A stretch of 9,074 bases of DNA from Hyphomicrobiales bacterium (GCA_017849395.1 JAFIHO010000105.1:1-9074); one strand, 5' to 3'. Numbered from the stretch's first letter, positions 1-5,436 are shown. Numbers and translations: made by a program. Notes: generated by a model not told the origin, from the letters alone.

Positions 1-268
1 GCTTGACGGTGTCGCCTTCCTTGATGGTGGCGTCGGAGCCGAAGATCACCACGCCGACATTGTCGGTTTCCAGGTTCAGCGCCATGCCCTTGATGCCGCC
101 GGGGAATTCGACCATCTCGCCGGCCTGTACGTTGTCGAGGCCGTAGACGCGCGCGATGCCGTCGCCGACGCTCAGCACTTCGCCGACTTCGGAAACCTGC
201 GCTTCGGCGCCGAAATTCTGGATCTCGCGCTTCAGGATGGCGGAGATTTCGGCGGGCTGGATATCCAT
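1..268 (-). CDS. atpA: ATP synthase F1 subunit alpha, N-terminal part (runs off the window)
   Basis: This is the 5' end of the gene for the alpha subunit of the F1 part of ATP synthase. The alpha subunit forms the catalytic hexamer with beta on the cytoplasmic face of the inner membrane and carries the non-catalytic nucleotide sites. The 89 visible codons begin MDIQPAEISAILKREI and include the beta-barrel signatures VGDGIARVYGL, EMVEFPGGIKGMALNLE and VGVVIFG, which are diagnostic of alpha subunits. The Walker A region lies beyond the window edge. The start at 268 is supported by AAAGGA eight bases upstream, inside the end of atpH. Only two bases separate it from the atpH stop, so the two are co-transcribed and probably translationally coupled, as in the usual atpHAGDC order of alphaproteobacteria. 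Confidence 0.97.
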   Translation of the reverse strand, partial: MDIQPAEISAILKREIQNFGAEAQVSEVGEVLSVGDGIARVYGLDNVQAGEMVEFPGGIKGMALNLETDNVGVVIFGSDATIKEGDTVK

Positions 269-270
269 AT

Positions 271-831
271 TCAGTGTCCTTTCATGGCCGCTGCCAAGCC
301 GTTCAGCTTGGTGCGGATAGACGAGTCGATCATGCGCGAGCCCACCTTCACGACGAGGCCGCCGAGCAGGTTGGGATCCACTTTGGTTTGCAGGCGCGGC
401 TCCTTGCCGAGCCGGGATTTCAGAACCGATTTCAACTCGGCCACTTCGCCATCCGACAGGGCGCGGGCAGAGGTGACTTCGGCCTCGGTCTCGCCGCGCG
501 AGCGCGCGACATGACGCTCATACGAGGCGATGATGTCGTTCAGCGCGAACAGGCGGCGTTTTTGCGCCAGCAGCAGCACCAGGTTGACGGTAAGCGCTCC
601 CGCGCCCATCTGCGCCAGCACCGCCTTCATGGCGCGTGACTGGGTCTCGCTGCCAAACACGGGCGACTTCACCACACGCGCCAAGTCGAGATTGGATTGG
701 ATCGCTTTACGAAGCGCGGTCAGGTCGGCGCTAACGGCATCTATGGCGCGCTGCTCCTGCGCCAGTTCAAAGATGGCGTTGGCATAACGCCCCGCCAGGG
801 AAGTCTCGGCCTTTTCGCTCGCCACGTTCAT
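271..831 (-). CDS. atpH: ATP synthase F1 subunit delta
   Basis: The delta subunit sits on top of the F1 hexamer and links it to the peripheral stalk (b subunits) as part of the stator. The 186-residue length is normal for the family. The N-terminal helical domain starts SLAGRYANAIFELA (about residues 11-24), and the C-terminal part has the typical VDPNLLGGLVVKVGSRMIDSSIRTKL segment (about 151-176). It is the first gene of the F1 operon and is followed at once by atpA. The start is ambiguous. The ATG at 831 overlaps the AAGGA ribosome-binding sequence (835-831), whereas a GTG two codons later at 825 has AAGGA at a normal five-base spacing. The real protein may therefore begin at 825 and be two residues shorter. 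Family assignment is certain; the start is not. Confidence 0.95.
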   Translation of the reverse strand: MNVASEKAETSLAGRYANAIFELAQEQRAIDAVSADLTALRKAIQSNLDLARVVKSPVFGSETQSRAMKAVLAQMGAGALTVNLVLLLAQKRRLFALNDIIASYERHVARSRGETEAEVTSARALSDGEVAELKSVLKSRLGKEPRLQTKVDPNLLGGLVVKVGSRMIDSSIRTKLNGLAAAMKGH

Positions 832-991
832 CCTTCGCGGGCGCGCAGGGGACGCGCCGATTGCTGGATTAAGCTATTGAATTAGCTTGTTAATTGTACG
901 GCCGCGCGAGTCGCCCCCGCAGCGCGGCAGCCAGTTAGCACGGGCTATACCCCGGCGCAACATTGGCTTTTCTGTCAGAAAGTCGCGGGTG
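832..991 (-). promoter_or_regulatory. Leader region of the atp F1 operon with two small dyads
   Basis: These 160 bases lie between the lepB stop and atpH, both on the minus strand, and are the natural place for the atp operon promoter. No convincing -35/-10 pair was found. There is an AT-rich patch (about 866-897) with a perfect six-base inverted repeat, AAGCTA-N6-TAGCTT (871-888). There is also a 13-base palindrome, TTTCTG-T-CAGAAA (969-981), just after the lepB stop. Neither hairpin has a T-run, so they look more like protein-binding sites or leader structure than terminators. Confidence 0.35.
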
Positions 992-1750
992 TTAGTGAAT
1001 ACTGCGGAAGAAGCGTGACAGGCGGAACTGTCCCATCCAGTCCTTTGGGCGGTCCGCATTCAAATAGTCATAGGAGCCCAGCATGACATCGGCGCGGGCC
1101 ATCAGGTTCTCCATCGGAACCAGGCCGACCCCGCCCATAGTTACGGGAACCCGGCTATCCAGGGAATTGTCCCGGTTGTCCCCCATCATGAAAAAGTGAC
1201 CTTCCGGAACCTTCACCGGCTCCGTGTTGTCGGCCATGCCATCCCACTGCCATTTGAAGATAGGGTGTTTCGCCCCGCCCGGCAGGGTTTCGACGTAGCG
1301 CGCCACCGAGACCCTCCGCCCGTCCCCATCTTCCACCGTGCCGTCGCCTGCGCGTTCAAGCGGCAGGGTCTTGCCATTGATGACCAGGCGGCCATCCACC
1401 ATCTGCACCGTGTCCCCGGGCAGTCCGATCAGCCGCTTCACCAGCGTTTCCGTGCCGCCATGGGGATGACGGAAAACCACGACATCCCCGCGCTCCGGCA
1501 TCCGCCCCATCAGGCGGGTCCCCGAATGGGGGCCGACCGAAAAGGGCATGGAATAGCGGCTCCAGCCATAAGGGAATTTGCTGCCCAAAAATGCGTCACC
1601 GATCTGAAGCGTCGGCTCCATCGAGCCGGACGGCACATAAAATGGCTGGGCTATGGCCGTGGTCGAAACAAACACACAGGCCAGCACGGCAGCGACTTCG
1701 ATTGTTTCGCCGAGCCAGGAGCGCGTTTGCGGATGTTTTTCCATGTTCAT
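992..1750 (-). CDS. lepB: Signal peptidase I (leader peptidase)
   Basis: Signal peptidase I is a membrane-anchored serine protease that cuts the signal peptides from proteins exported by Sec or Tat. The 252-residue protein has one hydrophobic segment near the N-terminus (about residues 17-37), followed by box B, PSGSMEPTL (40-48), whose Ser43 is the nucleophile. Box D, ETLVKRLIGLPGD (101-113), holds the general base Lys105, and box E is GDNRDNSLDSR (190-200). All catalytic elements are present and the length is normal for the alphaproteobacterial type. The start at 1750 has no good ribosome-binding site. An ATG two codons inside (1744) is an alternative. It is divergent from queD and lies 160 bases upstream of the atp operon on the same strand. 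Likely clients in this window are the four exported proteins encoded between 2901 and 6951. Confidence 0.96.
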   Translation of the reverse strand: MNMEKHPQTRSWLGETIEVAAVLACVFVSTTAIAQPFYVPSGSMEPTLQIGDAFLGSKFPYGWSRYSMPFSVGPHSGTRLMGRMPERGDVVVFRHPHGGTETLVKRLIGLPGDTVQMVDGRLVINGKTLPLERAGDGTVEDGDGRRVSVARYVETLPGGAKHPIFKWQWDGMADNTEPVKVPEGHFFMMGDNRDNSLDSRVPVTMGGVGLVPMENLMARADVMLGSYDYLNADRPKDWMGQFRLSRFFRSIH

Positions 1751-1803
1751 GACGGGATGATGCTTGGCGGCCGGGCGGGCGCAATAGCTTTTCCTGTTAA
1801 TGC

Positions 1804-1829
1804 TTGACGGGGGGAGGGGGAGGGGTCAA
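1804..1829 (+). repeat. G-tract flanked by TTGAC / GTCAA in the lepB-queD divergent region
   Basis: Between the divergent starts of lepB (1750) and queD (1872) lies a pure purine run, G6-A-G5-A-G4 (1809-1825). It is bracketed by TTGAC (1804-1808) and GTCAA (1825-1829), a perfect five-base inverted repeat that shares its first G with the run. The run could form a two-layer G-quadruplex, or a three-layer one only with help from a neighbouring G. The arms could also serve as operator half-sites or as -35-like elements for divergent promoters, but no matching -10 elements were seen. The rest of 1751-1871 shows nothing recognisable. Confidence 0.4.
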
Positions 1830-1871
1830 AAGCCCGCCCACCTTCGGCCTGCCTTTCGCTATTTGAGCCCC

Positions 1872-2228
1872 ATGATCGAACTCTCCCAGGAATTCAGCTT
1901 CGACGCCGCCCATTGGCTGGGCAATGGCGCAGCGGAAAACCGCCGGATGCATGGGCATTCCTTTTACGCCGAAGTGACATTGCGCGGCGAGGCCGATCCT
2001 GCCACCGGCTTCCTGCGTGACCTGGGCGAGGTGAAGCGGGTGCTGGACGATATCCGCGAGACACTCGATCACCGGCTGTTGAACGAGGTGGAAGGGCTCG
2101 GCGTGCCGACTTTGGAAAATCTGGCGCGCTTTATCCATGCCCGCGCGAAGCAGGCGCTGCCCGAGGTGGTACGGGTGAAACTTCGCCGCCCGTCTTATGG
2201 CCAAACCTGCGTGTATGAAGGCGCGTGA
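1872..2228 (+). CDS. queD: 6-carboxytetrahydropterin synthase-like protein (QueD/PTPS family), catalytic Cys absent
   Basis: QueD turns dihydroneopterin triphosphate into 6-carboxytetrahydropterin, the first committed step to the deazapurine precursor preQ0 of queuosine. The 118-residue protein has the fold's signatures: FSFDAAH with zinc ligand His14, HGH with zinc ligands His27 and His29, the segment TGFLRDLGEVK (45-55), and LDHRLLN (65-71), whose Asp66-His67 match the catalytic pair. However, the nucleophilic Cys expected four residues before HGH is Asn23. The Glu that normally anchors the pterin near the C-terminus is also missing: the strand reads VKLRRPSYGQTCVYEG (102-117). From memory, other alphaproteobacterial members look similar. 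The ATG at 1872 fits the family N-terminus. An in-frame extension to 1800 would be translated from the G-tract and is unlikely. The gene overlaps queF by one base, which supports a queuosine role, but the chemistry is open. Confidence 0.85.
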   Translation: MIELSQEFSFDAAHWLGNGAAENRRMHGHSFYAEVTLRGEADPATGFLRDLGEVKRVLDDIRETLDHRLLNEVEGLGVPTLENLARFIHARAKQALPEVVRVKLRRPSYGQTCVYEGA

Positions 2229-2680
2229 TGGCGAAGAAACTCACCCAGCTCGGACAGAATATCAGGCAACCTGCATCACCGGACGAGGCAGTTCTGGAAG
2301 CGGTGCCCAATCCGCATCCCGATGCCGATTATGTTGTGCGTTTCACCGCGCCGGAAGTCACAACCCTGTGCCCCATCACGGGCCAGCCGGACTTCGCGCA
2401 TTTCGTCATCGACTATGTGCCCGGCAAGGCGCTTGTTGAATCCAAGTCGCTGAAGCTGTTCCTTACCAGCTTCCGCAATGTCGGCGGCTTCCACGAAGAA
2501 TGCACGATCAAGATCGCCAAACGCATCGCCGCCGCGATCAAGCCGAAATACATCAGGATCGCTGGTTATTGGTATCCGCGCGGCGGCATGCCCATCGACA
2601 TATTCTGGCAGACGGGGAAATTGCCGTCGGGCGTGTGGTTGCCTGATACCGGTGTATCGTCCTATCGCGGGCGCGGCTGA
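2228..2680 (+). CDS. queF: NADPH-dependent preQ1 synthase (7-cyano-7-deazaguanine reductase)
   Basis: QueF reduces the nitrile of preQ0 to the aminomethyl group of preQ1 with two NADPH, before insertion into tRNA by the transglycosylase. The 150-residue length is that of the short, single-domain (YkvM-like) type. Key features counted from the ATG at 2228 are the nucleophile Cys48 in TLCPITGQPDF (46-56), the proton donor Asp55, the family motif ESKSLKLF (71-78) and the substrate-binding His89-Glu90 in GGFHEE. Nothing essential is missing. The start overlaps the queD stop as TGATG, with GAAGG six bases upstream. A GTG one codon earlier (2225) is less well placed. The overlap indicates translational coupling with queD. 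queC and queE must lie elsewhere. No preQ1 riboswitch is visible upstream of the pair. Confidence 0.96.
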   Translation: MAKKLTQLGQNIRQPASPDEAVLEAVPNPHPDADYVVRFTAPEVTTLCPITGQPDFAHFVIDYVPGKALVESKSLKLFLTSFRNVGGFHEECTIKIAKRIAAAIKPKYIRIAGYWYPRGGMPIDIFWQTGKLPSGVWLPDTGVSSYRGRG

Positions 2681-2694
2681 TGCCACTATTACCA

Positions 2695-2714
2695 TGGTTA
2701 GCGATGCTTAACCA
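2695..2714. repeat. Inverted repeat after queF
   Basis: TGGTTA (2695-2700) and TAACCA (2709-2714) form a perfect six-base inverted repeat. Two more G-C pairs are possible inside if one base bulges. It lies 14 bases after the queF stop. No T-run follows, so it is a weak terminator at best and may equally be a binding site upstream of the next gene. Confidence 0.35.
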
Positions 2715-2756
2715 AAGGCCGCGTCGCCGCGCTTAATCCTGTTTTTCGTGGATTAC

Positions 2757-2784
2757 GGCAACGCGTCGGGTGATGAAAGTTGCC
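2757..2784. repeat. Spaced inverted repeat upstream of the first PEP-CTERM gene
   Basis: GGCAAC (2757-2762) and GTTGCC (2779-2784) are perfect six-base inverted copies separated by 16 bases. They lie about 65-90 bases upstream of the sigma-54 promoter at 2847-2862. This is where an enhancer-binding activator would sit, although a match of this length could be chance. Confidence 0.3.
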
Positions 2785-2846
2785 CTTCGCAAATCGCATC
2801 CCTGCTATCGCGCGATTAACCTAGAAGTCCATCATTGCTTTGGATA

Positions 2847-2862
2847 TGGCACGTAATGTGCA
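2847..2862 (+). promoter_or_regulatory. Sigma-54 (-24/-12) promoter of the first PEP-CTERM gene
   Basis: The sequence TGGCACG-N4-GTGCA matches the sigma-54 consensus TGGCACG-N4-TTGCW at 11 of 12 specified positions. It has the invariant GG (2848-2849) and GC (2860-2861) exactly ten bases apart. Transcription would start near 2872, giving a leader of about 29 bases before the ATG at 2901. Sigma-54 promoters need an ATP-dependent activator. In exosortase systems that role is known to be taken by PrsR with its kinase PrsK. Confidence 0.8.
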
Positions 2863-2900
2863 AATTTCCGGCAGCTTACCGGCGAACAGGATTCTCGTTC

Positions 2901-3584
2901 ATGTCATTCCATCGGACCATGATGACCGGCGTCGTCGCGGCACTTGTTTTTGCCGCGCCTGCCTATGCGGGGCCGACCTATAGCTTTGCCACGAGCGTTG
3001 GCATCCAGCCATCCAACGCGGGTGTCATTACGATCAGCCAAGTCGACTCGATGCATGTCGCGCTGTCGGTGGACCTTGCTTCCGGCTATGGCTTTCTCAA
3101 CACGGGCGGCCCGCACACGCCATTCGCCTTCACCGTGGCGGGCAGCGGAGCCTTGAGCATTTCCACCTTCAGCCTTCCGGTGAACGGCGTCTATACCGCG
3201 CCGAACGGCAGCAGCTATACACTGAGCCTTAACACGGCGGGCGGTGCGAACACCCCATATGGCAATTACGGCGTCGCGATCGACAGCAGCGCGGGCAACG
3301 GGTCGAACAATGCATATTATGGCGACCTGCTGCTGGTGCTCTATCGGGCTTCTGGCCTCGACACCAATGACTTCGTTACCAATGGCGCGGGCGGCTATTA
3401 CTTCTCGGCCGACCTCACCGATGGCAGCAATACCGGCGCCCAGGCCTGGACGATCCGCCAGATCGTGACCGGTCCGACTCCGACGCGGGTGCCGGAGCCT
3501 TTGACCTTGTCGTTGCTGGGCGCGGGTATGGTGGGAATTGCGGGGCTTCGCAGGCGCAAAAGAATCCGAACGCACAGCGACTAG
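2901..3584 (+). CDS. PEP-CTERM sorting domain protein (first of two)
   Basis: This is a secreted protein of about 227 residues carrying the sorting signal of the exosortase system. The N-terminus is a signal peptide (residues 1-23) with a hydrophobic core and an AYA-G cleavage site. The body (24-190) is rich in Gly, Ser, Thr and Asn, has alternating beta-strand patterns and shows no cysteine. The C-terminus has the three-part PEP-CTERM signal: VPEP (197-200), a hydrophobic stretch LTLSLLGAGMVGIAGL (201-216) and the basic RRRKR (217-221), followed by a slightly long tail. The ATG at 2901 was chosen because it starts the signal peptide, has AGGA nine bases upstream and lies just after the sigma-54 promoter. 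An upstream in-frame extension to 2835 would begin before that promoter. Such proteins are usually linked to exopolysaccharide, biofilm or floc matrix. The specific function is unknown. Confidence 0.88.
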   Translation: MSFHRTMMTGVVAALVFAAPAYAGPTYSFATSVGIQPSNAGVITISQVDSMHVALSVDLASGYGFLNTGGPHTPFAFTVAGSGALSISTFSLPVNGVYTAPNGSSYTLSLNTAGGANTPYGNYGVAIDSSAGNGSNNAYYGDLLLVLYRASGLDTNDFVTNGAGGYYFSADLTDGSNTGAQAWTIRQIVTGPTPTRVPEPLTLSLLGAGMVGIAGLRRRKRIRTHSD

Positions 3585-3620
3585 CTGCGCCAGTGTATCA
3601 GACAGCTTATAAGATAGATT

Positions 3621-3651
3621 CTGCGTATCACTATCAATAGTGTAAACGCAG
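3621..3651. repeat. 31-base nested dyad between the two PEP-CTERM genes
   Basis: Two perfect six-base inverted repeats are nested around one centre: CTGCGT...ACGCAG outside (3621-3626 and 3646-3651) and CACTAT-CA-ATAGTG inside (3629-3642), with a small asymmetric internal loop. It lies 36 bases after the first PEP-CTERM stop and 56 bases upstream of the sigma-54 promoter of the second. No clean T-run follows. It could be a transcript-end hairpin or the binding site of a dimeric activator such as a sigma-54 enhancer protein. Confidence 0.6.
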
Positions 3652-3665
3652 TATACAGTTTTGGG

Positions 3666-3707
3666 TTCCTATAGGAATTTTTCCGCAGAAGCTGGGGGAA
3701 TTTTTCC
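3666..3707. repeat. Palindrome and direct repeats next to the -24 element
   Basis: TTCCTATAGGAA (3666-3677) is a perfect 12-base palindrome. It runs into GGAATTTTTCC (3674-3684), which recurs exactly at 3697-3707 with a 23-base period and ends where the sigma-54 -24 element begins. Each 11-base copy is itself a GGAA-TTT-TTCC dyad. The second extends to GGGAA-TTT-TTCCC (3696-3708). The arrangement suggests multiple sites for a DNA-binding protein or a bending element. Confidence 0.6.
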
Positions 3708-3723
3708 CGGCACGAAATTTGCT
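3708..3723 (+). promoter_or_regulatory. Sigma-54 (-24/-12) promoter of the second PEP-CTERM gene
   Basis: CGGCACG-N4-TTGCT matches the sigma-54 consensus at 11 of 12 positions, with GG (3709-3710) and GC (3721-3722) exactly ten bases apart. Transcription would begin near 3733, about 23 bases before the ATG at 3756. This is the same geometry as at the first PEP-CTERM gene, so the two genes probably respond to the same activator although each has its own promoter. Confidence 0.82.
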
Positions 3724-3755
3724 TAATTAACCCGCACGAAGCCTATTTTCACGGG

Positions 3756-4859
3756 ATGATTACGCAGAAGCCATTGCGTACATTGCTGAAAGTCGGGAGC
3801 GCCGCTCTCGCAATTGCGGCAGCCGGAGTCACCCCGGCGGTCGCGGGACCGATCCAGACCAGTGATGCGGCTCTCGCCCCCTTCACCCTGACCTATGGCG
3901 ATTTCAACGTCGTCTCGCTGCAGTTCGCGAACACTGCGCTGAATACTTCAAACTATTTCGTTGCGTCTTCGCCTGGACAGATTCGCGACTACATCGTGGT
4001 GGGCACGGGAGCCGGTGGCAATTTCTACAATGACGGCACCCGGACCGGTGTCATGGACCAGCCTTATGGCACGCCGAATGGTACCGGCGGTTCGCCGTAT
4101 TTCCGAACGGGTAATGCGACCTCCGGACCCGATCCGAATGGCGCCGGGCAGTTCACCGGCGATACGGCCAATAGCTGGGATATCAAACTCGCAGACCTGA
4201 AAACCTATCTGGGCGGCGAGAATGCTGTGTTCTATTTCAACCTCAACGAGACCGGCACAGACGACAAGCTGCTCGGCACGGATATGCTCATCTGGGCGAA
4301 GGTGACGTTGCTCACCGCCGCCAATCCCAACGGTCCGACGCAAACTTTCTATCTGGCGGGCAATCCCTTCGATCCGCTGGGCGCTGACTATGGCAAGCAG
4401 CAATCCATCCTGCTTGGCGGTCCCGATGAAACGGCGTCTTATCCGGATCTGCCGGGCACCGGCGCCAATTCCTATCCGGGCCAGGAACGCTGGACCTATA
4501 TCCATGGCAATATCTGCGTCGATGGCTCAACATTCCTGCATTATGCGGCTTGCGATGGACGTGCGGGCGAGACGGGGGGCGCTCAAACCGTGAAGCAGAA
4601 TCTGGGCGCGAACCAGGCTGCTTTCGCCGCCTACAATTCGACGCTGAACGATCTGATCAACAATCCTGGTCTGTACGACACGATGCAGATCGATTGGCGC
4701 ATGGCCGACATCAACAACGGTTATGAGCAGCTCTTCATCGTCGCCGGCGGAAGGAACCCTCCGCCGCCCGGTGGCGTGCCCGAACCCATGACACTGATGA
4801 TGTTCGGTGCGGGTATTGCAGGGATTGCCGCGGTTCGCCGCCGCAAGACGCAGGCATAG
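3756..4859 (+). CDS. PEP-CTERM sorting domain protein (second of two)
   Basis: This is a secreted protein of 367 residues. It has a signal peptide (about residues 1-30) with a basic start, an Ala-rich core and an AVA-G cleavage site. The large beta-rich body is full of Asn, Gly, Thr and aromatic residues, and only two cysteines were seen, in ICVDG and AACDG (about 250-270), which may form a disulfide. The linker RNPPPPGG precedes VPEP (341-344), a hydrophobic stretch MTLMMFGAGIAGIAAV and the basic RRRK near the end, the complete exosortase sorting signal. The ATG at 3756 directly precedes the signal peptide. Only a weak ribosome-binding site (ACGGG) is visible. The body does not resemble the first PEP-CTERM protein beyond the two ends, so this is not a simple duplication. 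No enzymatic motif was recognised. It is probably a surface or matrix protein of unknown function. Confidence 0.9.
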   Translation: MITQKPLRTLLKVGSAALAIAAAGVTPAVAGPIQTSDAALAPFTLTYGDFNVVSLQFANTALNTSNYFVASSPGQIRDYIVVGTGAGGNFYNDGTRTGVMDQPYGTPNGTGGSPYFRTGNATSGPDPNGAGQFTGDTANSWDIKLADLKTYLGGENAVFYFNLNETGTDDKLLGTDMLIWAKVTLLTAANPNGPTQTFYLAGNPFDPLGADYGKQQSILLGGPDETASYPDLPGTGANSYPGQERWTYIHGNICVDGSTFLHYAACDGRAGETGGAQTVKQNLGANQAAFAAYNSTLNDLINNPGLYDTMQIDWRMADINNGYEQLFIVAGGRNPPPPGGVPEPMTLMMFGAGIAGIAAVRRRKTQA

Positions 4860-4874
4860 CCGGTCATTCCGGCT
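4858..4874 (+). repeat. Small hairpin at the stop of the second PEP-CTERM gene
   Basis: AGCCGG (4858-4863) and CCGGCT (4869-4874) make a perfect six-base stem with a five-base loop that starts within the stop codon. It lies just before the main terminator and may stall or stabilise the transcript end. Confidence 0.45.
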
Positions 4875-4877
4875 GTT

Positions 4878-4911
4878 CGAAAACGGCGGCTCGAGAGGGC
4901 CGCCGTTTTCG
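4878..4911. terminator. Strong bidirectional intrinsic terminator
   Basis: A perfect 13-base stem, CGAAAACGGCGGC (4878-4890) with its complement GCCGCCGTTTTCG (4899-4911), surrounds an eight-base loop. The GC-rich core followed by TTTT works on either strand. It ends the second PEP-CTERM transcript and, 83 bases past its stop, the converging minus-strand gene at 4994-5299. Between here and 4994 there are also a weak stem at 4933-4951 and CGCAG-N4-CTGCG at 4969-4982. Confidence 0.88.
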
Positions 4912-4993
4912 TTTGTGCGATAGTTTAACGGACTTTCCAGGCTATGGAAGGTGCCGCTGAACCCGGTACGCAGGCCGCTGCGGAGGCACTCGT

Positions 4994-5299
4994 CTAATAG
5001 GCAACTTTCTGTACGCCGCTCTCACCCGACATTGCCTCGAAATCCGCCCGGGTGCGGTTGAGCATGTCGCGGGTCAGCTTGCCGCCGGAGAGGGCGCTGA
5101 CCTGTTTCAGGTTCAGCGACTTGAAGACGTCGAAATTGGAATTGGACAGCAGGCCGGGAATGTTCTTGTCCACAATGGCGGCAGCCTTCGGATCGGCGGC
5201 GATGGCAGCAATCGGGGTTTCCAGGCTGTAGCTGGCGGCATGAGCAGCGCCGGCGCATGCCAGGAACAGAACCGGAAGAAGCGCGTTGCGAAGCCTCAT
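4994..5299 (-). CDS. Small secreted protein of unknown function
   Basis: This is a 101-residue protein with a clear signal peptide, MRLRNALLPVLFLACAGAAHA (1-21), and an AHA-A cleavage site, leaving about 80 mature residues. The mature part looks helical, with segments around TPIAAIAADPKAAAIVDKNIPGLL, then LNLKQVSALSGGKLT, then RDMLNRTRADFEAM. It contains no cysteine after the signal peptide. I do not recognise a named family. From memory, the DPKA..VDKNIPGLL...L..LT pattern recalls a short helical tail found at the C-terminus of some secreted alphaproteobacterial hydrolases, here standing alone. The ATG at 5299 was chosen because it begins the signal peptide and follows GGTGGA. Reading on to 5332 would put charged residues ahead of it. 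It lies on the same strand as the dehydrogenase upstream but is separated from it by a terminator-like hairpin, so it may have its own promoter. Confidence 0.7.
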   Translation of the reverse strand: MRLRNALLPVLFLACAGAAHAASYSLETPIAAIAADPKAAAIVDKNIPGLLSNSNFDVFKSLNLKQVSALSGGKLTRDMLNRTRADFEAMSGESGVQKVAY

Positions 5300-5388
5300 G
5301 TCATCCACCCAATCGGAACTCATGAACCACAACGCACGAATCCGGAATTTGGTGCCGAAAGGGTTGCCAGCCGAACAGGGCAGATAAC

Positions 5389-5418
5389 AGAAAGCAGCCC
5401 CATGAGGAGCTGCTTTCT
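5389..5418. terminator. Terminator after the PQQ dehydrogenase gene
   Basis: AGAAAGCAGC (5389-5398) pairs perfectly with GCTGCTTTCT (5409-5418) around a ten-base loop. On the minus strand it lies 18 bases past the stop of the dehydrogenase gene. The T-rich right arm continues as GTTATCT on the minus strand and TTTGCTT on the plus strand. Confidence 0.7.
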
Positions 5419-5436
5419 TTGCTTCAGCGCAAATGC

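Noticed and set aside
1846..1859. GG-N10-GC spacing upstream of queD, like a sigma-54 promoter
   Set aside because: Outside the GG and GC the match is poor, and the implied transcript start would fall almost on the start codon.
1800..1871. In-frame upstream extension of queD by 24 codons
   Set aside because: It would be read through the G-tract, encodes a low-complexity Gly/Arg stretch, and family members begin at the MIELSQEFSFDAAH position.
1751..1871. preQ1 riboswitch upstream of queD-queF
   Set aside because: No preQ1-I type hairpin with an A-rich tail or other preQ1 aptamer pattern could be found in this stretch.
2276..2695. Minus-strand open frame opposite queF
   Set aside because: QueF is intact with all catalytic motifs on the plus strand; the opposite frame is a by-product of GC-rich codon use.
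2904..3575. Long minus-strand open frame opposite the first PEP-CTERM gene
   Set aside because: It is a shadow of the real gene: Arg- and Ala-rich product, no domain, while the plus strand has signal peptide, VPEP tail and promoter.
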